Both the position numbers and the translations under genes were made by a program. The notes below the pieces were generated by a model. That model did not search any database and was not told where the DNA came from. It saw only the letters and a list, made by a program, of their open reading frames with translations. A stretch of 12,095 bases of DNA from Acidobacteriota bacterium. GTDB lineage: Bacteria > Acidobacteriota > Terriglobia > Acidiferrales > UBA7541. Positions 1 through 5,662 of this stretch are shown here, one piece after another. The DNA lies in contig QHYP01000057.1 in NCBI GenBank assembly GCA_003224195.1, positions 1 through 12,095 on the forward strand, given 5' to 3'. The stretch's first letter is position 1, and every line of letters starts with the position of its first letter.

Positions 1-156
1 AATCGAATTTCTAAGTACCTACAACCGGACTACTGGCTCCGAATTGTTTCCGAGTACCCCGTCATCCGCCCCGCAATCTGCGGCAAGGGCCAGACGGAGC
101 GTGCAATTGATGGGGAGAGATGGCGGGACCGCCGAGGGTTGTCGGGGGCTCACAGC

Positions 157-534
157 CTATAAGGCAACCGGAATCATCGCGAATCGGACATCTGCCGTGA
201 GCGGCGTCGACAAATGTCCTCGACCAGTCGTATCTTCCGCCAAGATGACGTCACCGGGACCGACTTCTCGGCACTGGCCATCGCTTGTGGTGATGGCAAC
301 ACGACCGGAGATCCCGATCAGCCATTGCTTTCGAGGGGCAACGTGCGCCGCCCAGTCAGAGGCCTCCTTTGGCTGCTCAACGAACATAATTCCGCTGCAC
401 GCGAAAGGGCCGGATACCAGGAGTGGGGGAACACCGTCTACAATACGTGTCAGGGCCCCCTCCAACTCGACATCCTCAAACCGAGAGGCTCCATCGTCCC
501 CCGAATCACCTCCGATCGAATCTGCTTGTCGCAC
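157..534 (-). CDS. Small single-domain cupin protein
   Basis: A 125-residue protein with one cupin barrel. The segment from about residue 61 to 110 carries the cupin pattern: His64 in AHVAPRKQW, then the glycine-rich turn GISGRVAITTSDG, then GPGDVILAEDTTGRGH ending in His107. The two histidines are candidate metal ligands. The opening ASRFEDVELE matches the usual start of these small stand-alone cupins, so the gene looks complete and of normal length. The start read here is GTG; the frame is open upstream to a TGA at 568-570 with no better start, and AGAG about ten bases upstream is a weak ribosome site. No neighbouring gene points to a substrate, so the reaction is unknown; small cupins include oxygenases, isomerases and binding proteins. 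There is no signal peptide, so it is probably cytoplasmic. The fold assignment is fairly firm and the function is open. Confidence 0.85.
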   Translation of the reverse strand: MRQADSIGGDSGDDGASRFEDVELEGALTRIVDGVPPLLVSGPFACSGIMFVEQPKEASDWAAHVAPRKQWLIGISGRVAITTSDGQCREVGPGDVILAEDTTGRGHLSTPLTADVRFAMIPVAL

Positions 535-1294
535 ATCGCATCTCTGCAGAGCGGAGGGAGTGGGCCCTCACGAAGGGAAGTCTACGCGATTTTCGAGGAT
601 TACGGGGCCGTGGAAGAGTGGTCGGCAACCCGGAAGCGATCCAAAAACGGGGTTGTGGGAGCGAGAAGTGAGGGTCGGTGGGAATTGTCGGGCTTTCCGA
701 CATTGACTCAGTGGAGGAAGGGGTGCCGGAAAAAGCGGTCTGCTTCCCGCGCAGAATCGCGCAGGACGGCTTGGGTTCAGAACGGCGGCGCAGACCCTCC
801 TACGGCGGGCAGGCTTGCGGCAACGAGCAGAAGTGCGGCACCCGGCCGGATTCGCCCAGTCAGTGGTTGAATCGGAATCGAAGAAGTATGAGTAAAGAAG
901 CCAGCGAAAAGCAGGCCCGCGCTTGCTCCGCATAACCATCCGGGACGCAAAATACGCGCAACACCCGCAAGGATGAGCCACGCAAGAGCGTTCCGGGGAA
1001 TCGACGGACGGCCACCCGCCTCCTAACAAAAGGGCGAATTTCACCAGTGCTTCGTCCAGGGTCGCTTGCAGCTTCGCTCCCCTGAAATCTCATCCTCAGT
1101 TGCACCTTAGTTGTACAGGGGCGAAGGACGACAGTGGGGCATGTTTCGCGGATTCCGAGCGACACACGGCCAGCGAAGGGCGCGTTCATTCTTAGAATCC
1201 CGCGCGCACGGGCAGCGCTGTAGACTCTCTTCTGCCGTTGGGTATAGAAACTGGGTCTGCTCAATGTCTCTCGCGTTGCACAGGACTTATTACA
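535..1294. other. Gene-poor stretch of about 760 bases
   Basis: Several open frames cross this stretch on both strands, but all read as arginine-, serine- and proline-rich sequence with no family motif, no credible ribosome site and no coherent hydrophobic pattern. I recognise no gene, RNA or mobile element. The last 100 bases or so must hold the promoter and leader of the gene starting at 1295, but I cannot point to a convincing -35/-10 pair. A loose inverted repeat (TTTCCG at 694-699 and CGGAAA at 727-732) is too short and widely spaced to call. The stretch could be decayed coding DNA or ordinary intergenic sequence. The first 156 bases of the window likewise show no recognisable gene. Confidence 0.5.
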
Positions 1295-2755
1295 ATGAGT
1301 GAATTTTCCAGGCGAGAATTTGCAAAATTGATGGCCGGCGCCGGTGTGGCCACACATTTTCGACAGCCGGCGGAACCCACTGCATGGACCATTGGAATTC
1401 AAGTGGGCGCCGTTTCGTTTGTCGACGAAGGCGTCGATCCAGTACTGGATCTGTTTCAGCGCGACGCCGACATTAATGCTCTATTTATCGCGACTTTCAG
1501 TTACGGACGCGGGATTGCCGGCCGGCAAGTTCCCGGCCAGCCGTTGCCGGATCATGGCAAGCAGGAATACGATGCTGAGTTTCACGGCGGCAATTTTGCC
1601 CGCACACGCGAGAAATACTACGCGCACACTTCCTTGAAAAAGATCGAGGCCCCCGACCATCCCGGGTTCGACGTTCTCGACAGCGTTCTACCCCAAGCAC
1701 AGTCGCGACGCATGAAGGTCTTCTGCTGGTATGAAGATGTATTTCGCCGCGATCTGGAAGGCATTGACTACTTGCAAGAGGTGACGCTGTCGGGCAAGAA
1801 AGCGAGCACGCTTTGTTTTCATAACCCCGAGGTGCAGGCGTTTTGGCAGGCGCTGACCGAAGACTATGTCCGCAGTTATGCGATTGACGGCGTTATGTGG
1901 GGAAGCGAGCGTCAGGGCCCTTTTGGCAATGCCATCGGCGCCATGCACGGCGGCACTCGAGCGGATCCTCTTGAAGTCACTTGCTTTTGTGACTTCTGTC
2001 AGCGCGAGGGGAAGTCCCGCGGCATCGACGTACAACGGGCCGTCGAAGGCTACAGGAAACTTGCCTCGCTGGTGCATGACAGCAGGGCGGTGAATCGTCC
2101 AACGGACGGCTACTTCGTTTCCTACTGGCGGTTGCTGCTGGAATATCCTGAGATACTTGCGTGGGAGAAACTGTGGAATGATGGCCAGCAGGCTACGTAT
2201 GCAAACATCTACCAGCTTGCGAAGTCCGTTCGTCGAGATATCGCCGTTGGCTGGCACATTTGGCATAACAATTCGTTCAGCCCGTTTTATCGCGCGGCGC
2301 AGGATTATGCCGAGTTTCGCAAGTATTCTGACTTTCTGAAAGTGGTGATGTACAACAATTGTGGCGGACCTAGGCTGGCATCCTATGTGAACAGCGTGAG
2401 CCGGACGATCTTGGCTGATCTCTCTCCGGAAGAGGTGCTTGGTCTCACCTTCAAAATGCAGAATTACAAAGAGACATCTCTCGATGAGCTACCGCGGAGC
2501 GGACTCTCAGCCGACTATGTCGAGCGAGAGACGCGGCGCAGCGTCGCAGGGGTGAGCGGCGCAGTAAAGATCTGGTCCGGCATTGATATTGACATTCCGA
2601 CGGGCCGCGATGAGAAGAAGACCGAGCCGTGGGACGTGCGTGAAGCCGTACTAGCCGCTCTTCGCGGCGACGCCGATGGCGTCATACTCTCGCGCAAGTA
2701 CTCGGAGATGCGCCTTGCGAATCTGCGCGCGGCCGGAGAGGCGTTGCGCCGCTGA
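1295..2755 (+). CDS. Tat-exported glycoside-hydrolase-like TIM-barrel protein (GH42/GHL6-related)
   Basis: A 486-residue protein. I chose the ATG at 1295 because it puts SRREFAK, a twin-arginine export motif, at residues 5-11 and has AGGA nine bases upstream; an in-frame start at 1238 would only add 19 unlikely residues. The hydrophobic part of the signal (LMAGAGVA) is short. The body looks like a glycoside-hydrolase TIM barrel: YAIDGVMWGSE (195-205) resembles the strand that carries the acid/base in GH42, followed by the cluster C230-x-C232-x2-C235, with Cys174 in CFHNPEV upstream. GDADGVILSRKYSEM (458-472) resembles the last barrel strand, after which the protein ends. It lacks the trimerisation domain present in the convergent neighbour. 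Glu205 is a possible catalytic residue. Substrate is unknown; plant or microbial polysaccharide fragments are an inference. Codon use looks less GC-rich at third positions than in genes after 5600. Confidence 0.8.
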   Translation: MSEFSRREFAKLMAGAGVATHFRQPAEPTAWTIGIQVGAVSFVDEGVDPVLDLFQRDADINALFIATFSYGRGIAGRQVPGQPLPDHGKQEYDAEFHGGNFARTREKYYAHTSLKKIEAPDHPGFDVLDSVLPQAQSRRMKVFCWYEDVFRRDLEGIDYLQEVTLSGKKASTLCFHNPEVQAFWQALTEDYVRSYAIDGVMWGSERQGPFGNAIGAMHGGTRADPLEVTCFCDFCQREGKSRGIDVQRAVEGYRKLASLVHDSRAVNRPTDGYFVSYWRLLLEYPEILAWEKLWNDGQQATYANIYQLAKSVRRDIAVGWHIWHNNSFSPFYRAAQDYAEFRKYSDFLKVVMYNNCGGPRLASYVNSVSRTILADLSPEEVLGLTFKMQNYKETSLDELPRSGLSADYVERETRRSVAGVSGAVKIWSGIDIDIPTGRDEKKTEPWDVREAVLAALRGDADGVILSRKYSEMRLANLRAAGEALRR

Positions 2756-2794
2756 ACAAGTCTTTGCGTGGAGCGCCTGCCGCCGGCCGCGTTT

Positions 2795-5014
2795 TTAGGT
2801 CAGGGCAATGACTTCGTAATCCGCAATGCCAGGCAGCTCGAAACTCACAAAGTCAGCTTGTTGTTGGAATTTGAGGCTGGCCGGCGGACGCAGCGCGCGC
2901 ACATTCTTAATTACGCGACCGGAAGCGATGCGGAAGCGCACCTGCTGGGGCCCGAGAGGATAAGCGCGGCGGATGGCGCCATGCGTTGCATTGGGGTTGG
3001 TATAGTTGAGCAGATGCAGCGCGTAGCCGGGCTCAGTTTCCCACGCGAATGTCTCGATGAGTCCCGGACCGCTGACTGAAATCGCGGGATCCGGACCGCG
3101 CACCCAATTGACCGCGCTCTGCAAGAGCTGACTCAGATCGGCATTTCCGGAGCGCCAGCAAGTACGATCAACGTCTCCGGCAAAATATGCGATGCGGGAT
3201 TTCCCGGTCTCGCGAAAGATTGCAGCAGGCTCCGTTGTCCGTGGCGCGCGCGAATAAACCATCTCCGGTGGAAACGCCGGATAGTTGGAGACAACACTTA
3301 ATACGAGCGGAACAAAGTCCTCGCGCACAGGAACGCGGTTCTCCGCTCCAGGCAGCAGAGCAGTGCCGTTGAAACCTTCGAGAATGGGATGAGGCGCTTC
3401 GATGCGAGCGTAACTGTTTCCGCGAGGGCCGATGACCTCGCCCGCCACATGCGCGCCAAAGACGCCGGCCAATTGAAAATCCGGCCGGGGCTCGCCCCAC
3501 TCGGTATAGCGCGAAGTTTCAAAAGTAGCGAGAAGGGAACCGCCGCTGTTGACGTATTGGCGGATAGCCTCGCACTGACCATCGCTGAGATACGCGGCAT
3601 TGGGAACCAGGAGAGCGCGATATTTCTGGAGCGCCGCCGCATCGAGATTGCCTTCATGCACGAAGTCGAATAGGAAGCGGCCTTCCAGCAGCGCGTAGTA
3701 GAGTCCCTGCAAATAATCGGTAGGACCGCCGCGATGGCGCGGCCGGCGGGACTCCGGCCGAGAGTAAAAAGCCACGGTGCGTTGCGGGTACAGCACCGCC
3801 AGTTCGGCGACCGACCGACGATTGCGGAAGTTCGGCTCGTTGGCGGCAAGCCAGTTAAAAAATGAGCGCCCGACCTCTCGCCAGCGGTTATCCTCGGGAG
3901 AGCCGCCCAGCCAATGGAACCATGGCACCATGCCGCTGGCCGTGGTTTGTGCGAGCCAAAGGGTCATTTCGGCACGCGCCTTCGAAACATGCCGCCAGTT
4001 CGGCTGGGCATTGCTGTAAGCCCCGGTGACATTCGTGATGGTGCGGCCCTGCATTACGGATTGACAATCCCATATCGGCGTTTCACCTGAGCGGCCCTGA
4101 TGATCGGCATTGAACCATGCCGCCACCTGGCTTATTTGCTTCAAGTCTTTCACCGTATCGAGCCCGCCGCCGAGGTTGCCGACGTACACCGATTGCGGGT
4201 TCCGCTCGCGGGCAACGCTGTCCCAGAGGCGCCAGATCTCCATGACGCGATCGACGTGCGCTTGATAGTACTTGCGGTAAAGCGGATTGGAGGCATCGGT
4301 TTCGGCTGGCGGGACGCCGCCTAACTTCTCGAACAGGCGGCGGCAATTCTCGCAGTAACAGATATGCGGCGCACCGGTGGATGGCCAGCCGTTGGTGAAG
4401 AAGCCGTCGACCGGGTAATGCTGGCTGATCTCGCGGTAGATTGCCGGCATCTGCTCGGAAAAATAGGTGCTGAACATGCACGTAGCGAATAGCCAGGGTG
4501 ATTCGCTGTGAGGCCTAGGCGATCCATCCTGGCTCCGCTCAAACCATTCCGGATGAGCTTTCAACGTATCTTCGTATGCAAGATTGCAATCCATGCGGGC
4601 GACAGCGCGAATACGGCGGCGCTTCACTGCGGCGACCATCTCGCCAAACAAGTCGCGCGTGCCGAGGAACTGGCTGCGATGGTGAAAGGGCACTTGAGTC
4701 GGATAGAAAGCGACAATGCCACCGCCGTTCAGCAGCACCGCATCGACCTTGAGAGACGCCCAGTAATCGCCCCAAGCTTCGGCGTCGATGGTCAACGGAT
4801 CGCGCTCGTTGTAATTGATTTGGCCGCACCGGCGCATTACCGCGTACCAGGGACTCGAACTTGCGGAATTCTGCGGAAGTGCGAGACCGTCGGCGAAATG
4901 CGGGGAGTCGTTGAGCCTGTGAGGGTCCTCGCCTGTATGCAGCTTGTGGAGAAACTCGGCCGTGGGCGTGACGACGGAGGCAGTCGTAAGCCGAAGAAAC
5001 GAACGCCGGTCCAT
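2795..5014 (-). CDS. Tat-exported GHL6-like protein with beta-galactosidase-trimerisation-like domain
   Basis: A 739-residue protein, full length for multi-domain members of this group. MDRRSFLRLTTASVV is a clear twin-arginine signal. Residues about 55-400 form a TIM-barrel region: ARMDCN (139-143) on an inner strand, Cys179 in ATCMFS, YPVDGFFTNGW (200-210), the cysteine cluster C219-x-C221-x2-C224, and ASGMVPWFHWLGG (359-371) resembling the last GH42 barrel strand. Residues about 405-640 resemble the beta-galactosidase trimerisation (class I amidotransferase-like) domain, with DYLQGLYYALLEG, YRALLVPNAAYLSD and IRQYVNSGGSLLATFET. A C-terminal beta-rich part follows. Where GH42 has its acid/base Glu, this protein has FFTNGW, so activity cannot be assumed. 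It ends 39 bases from the end of the convergent gene. The ribosome site before ATG 5014 is weak. Best described as a predicted exported glycosidase-like protein of unknown substrate. Confidence 0.85.
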   Translation of the reverse strand: MDRRSFLRLTTASVVTPTAEFLHKLHTGEDPHRLNDSPHFADGLALPQNSASSSPWYAVMRRCGQINYNERDPLTIDAEAWGDYWASLKVDAVLLNGGGIVAFYPTQVPFHHRSQFLGTRDLFGEMVAAVKRRRIRAVARMDCNLAYEDTLKAHPEWFERSQDGSPRPHSESPWLFATCMFSTYFSEQMPAIYREISQHYPVDGFFTNGWPSTGAPHICYCENCRRLFEKLGGVPPAETDASNPLYRKYYQAHVDRVMEIWRLWDSVARERNPQSVYVGNLGGGLDTVKDLKQISQVAAWFNADHQGRSGETPIWDCQSVMQGRTITNVTGAYSNAQPNWRHVSKARAEMTLWLAQTTASGMVPWFHWLGGSPEDNRWREVGRSFFNWLAANEPNFRNRRSVAELAVLYPQRTVAFYSRPESRRPRHRGGPTDYLQGLYYALLEGRFLFDFVHEGNLDAAALQKYRALLVPNAAYLSDGQCEAIRQYVNSGGSLLATFETSRYTEWGEPRPDFQLAGVFGAHVAGEVIGPRGNSYARIEAPHPILEGFNGTALLPGAENRVPVREDFVPLVLSVVSNYPAFPPEMVYSRAPRTTEPAAIFRETGKSRIAYFAGDVDRTCWRSGNADLSQLLQSAVNWVRGPDPAISVSGPGLIETFAWETEPGYALHLLNYTNPNATHGAIRRAYPLGPQQVRFRIASGRVIKNVRALRPPASLKFQQQADFVSFELPGIADYEVIALT

Positions 5015-5306
5015 ACCGGCAAAGTGTAACTCAGTCGGTCAAAGGCAAGTTGATGAAAAATTTCTAAATGCGACATCGTTTCGCACGACCACCTGAGGAC
5101 AACTATTGAGATATTTATTTCTGCTGAGAATGAGCGTCCCCTCAGAAGCAGCATGACAGTGGCACGCTGCGCGTCAGTTCAAATAGGGTCACCTTCGAGC
5201 ATCACAAAAGCAGATGAAGGAGATTCCTCGGGCAAACACGCCCTCGGAATGACTAGCCGGGGATTTCTCAGCAACCGCTTACGGGCGCGGAGGCTGCAGG
5301 CGGAAT
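5015..5306. other. Intergenic stretch with imperfect hairpins
   Basis: This 292-base gap separates the starts of the 739-residue gene from the end of fmdB. It includes an AT-rich part near 5104-5122. Two imperfect hairpins are visible: CTGCTGAG (5121-5128) against CTCA...GCAG (5141-5151) with a three-base bulge, and ATTCC/GGGC (5222-5232) against GCCC/GGAAT (5239-5249). Neither is followed by a T run in either direction, so I do not call terminators. No small gene is recognisable. Confidence 0.45.
5222..5249. repeat. Imperfect inverted repeat, possible dispersed intergenic element
   Basis: ATTCC-TC-GGGC, a six-base loop AAACAC, then GCCC-TC-GGAAT. Nine base pairs form around a 2x2 mismatch. 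Flanking bases (GGAG before, GACTAG after) give it the look of short palindromic repeats scattered between genes in many soil-bacterial genomes. Only one copy lies in this window, so repetition is not shown. Confidence 0.4.
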
Positions 5307-5471
5307 TCAACTTTTCTTAGAGGTGGTGGCGAAGAAGGCGGCCCACTGCTGCTCGACTTTGGTGCTGCCGCACTTGGGGCACTTCACTTTGCCCTTCTCG
5401 TGTTCCTCAAGACTCAGAACGACGGAGAACTTCTTGTTGCAGGCAGTGCAAAGATATTCGTAATGAGGCAT
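5307..5471 (-). CDS. fmdB: FmdB-family zinc-ribbon protein
   Basis: A 54-residue protein starting MPHYEYLCTACNKKF. It has the two knuckles of the FmdB zinc ribbon: Cys8-x2-Cys11 near the N-terminus and Cys31-x2-Cys34 in VKCPKCGS. Length and layout match the small CxxC-CxxC regulatory-type proteins called FmdB after a gene near formamidase or amidase in other bacteria. The four cysteines should bind one zinc ion. The role is poorly defined; the family is usually annotated as a putative regulator, and a true DNA-binding function is not established. The start is firm because AGGAGG lies four bases before the ATG. It stands alone on the minus strand, divergent from the OPT transporter gene, with two palindromes immediately upstream. 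No partner enzyme is nearby. Family assignment is strong; the name fmdB is a family label, not a proven orthology. Confidence 0.93.
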   Translation of the reverse strand: MPHYEYLCTACNKKFSVVLSLEEHEKGKVKCPKCGSTKVEQQWAAFFATTSKKS

Positions 5472-5475
5472 GGCC

Positions 5476-5481
5476 CCTCCT
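5476..5481 (-). promoter_or_regulatory. Strong Shine-Dalgarno sequence of fmdB
   Basis: AGGAGG read on the minus strand, four bases before the ATG at 5471. It fixes the start of this very short gene and supports it being expressed. Confidence 0.85.
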
Positions 5482-5482
5482 C

Positions 5483-5505
5483 GGTTCGCATCTCACATGC
5501 GAATC
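5483..5505. repeat. Inverted repeat upstream of fmdB (first of two)
   Basis: TTCGCAT (5485-5491) and ATGCGAA (5497-5503) are perfect 7-base arms around a 5-base centre. The pairing extends outward by one G-T and one G-C pair. It lies directly next to the fmdB Shine-Dalgarno sequence, so it is either an operator or a leader hairpin that could affect ribosome access. Which of these applies cannot be told from sequence alone. Confidence 0.65.
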
Positions 5506-5509
5506 ATAG

Positions 5510-5525
5510 CCGCGAGATTTCGCGG
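5510..5525. repeat. Inverted repeat upstream of fmdB (second of two)
   Basis: CCGCGA (5510-5515) and TCGCGG (5520-5525) are perfect 6-base arms around a four-base loop GATT. It sits four bases beyond the first inverted repeat, in the gap between divergent fmdB and the OPT gene, where either a regulator site or a transcript hairpin would make sense. Confidence 0.6.
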
Positions 5526-5572
5526 AAGCAATTAGGATGCCGCTGGGCACGGAGATCATAAACAAGATGTGC

Positions 5573-5601
5573 TTTTCCGAGTGGGAAGTGTGAGGCATAA
5601 T
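5573..5601 (+). promoter_or_regulatory. Possible promoter for the OPT transporter gene
   Basis: CATAAT at 5596-5601 is a good -10 candidate; TTTTCC at 5573-5578 stands 17 bases upstream as a poor -35. The position is sensible for a gene starting at 5627-5663. On the other strand TATGAT (5560 to 5555) could serve fmdB, which would place both inverted repeats in its leader. Both are weak matches by eye. Confidence 0.3.
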
Positions 5602-5652
5602 CCCGGCGTTCCAAGGGCAGTGACAAGTGGCCCGCTACGGCGGGCGCGAAAC

Positions 5653-5657
5653 GGAGG
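5653..5657 (+). promoter_or_regulatory. Shine-Dalgarno sequence deciding the OPT start
   Basis: GGAGG lies five bases before the GTG at 5663. This favours GTG 5663 over the in-frame GTG at 5627 and over the ATG at 5660, which is too close to the site. Confidence 0.55.
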
Positions 5658-5662
5658 AGATG

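Noticed and set aside
1..156. Frame open from base 1 to a stop at 160-162
   Set aside because: The 53 codons show no motif or hydrophobic pattern, so a truncated gene cannot be claimed.
568..1044. A 158-codon open frame on the minus strand
   Set aside because: The product is Arg/Ser/Pro-rich with no recognisable domain and no ribosome site, so it is not supported as a gene.
1238..1294. Longer start for the 1295-2755 gene
   Set aside because: The extra 19 residues would bury the twin-arginine signal, and the ATG at 1295 has a better ribosome site.
2756..2794. Possible bidirectional terminator between the convergent hydrolase-like genes
   Set aside because: There is a T run next to a GC-rich segment, but I could not draw a stable stem of more than four or five pairs.
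4851..4860. GTTCGAGTCC on the minus strand, resembling a tRNA T-loop
   Set aside because: It lies inside a well-supported coding region and I could not find a matching acceptor, D arm or anticodon arm at the right distances.
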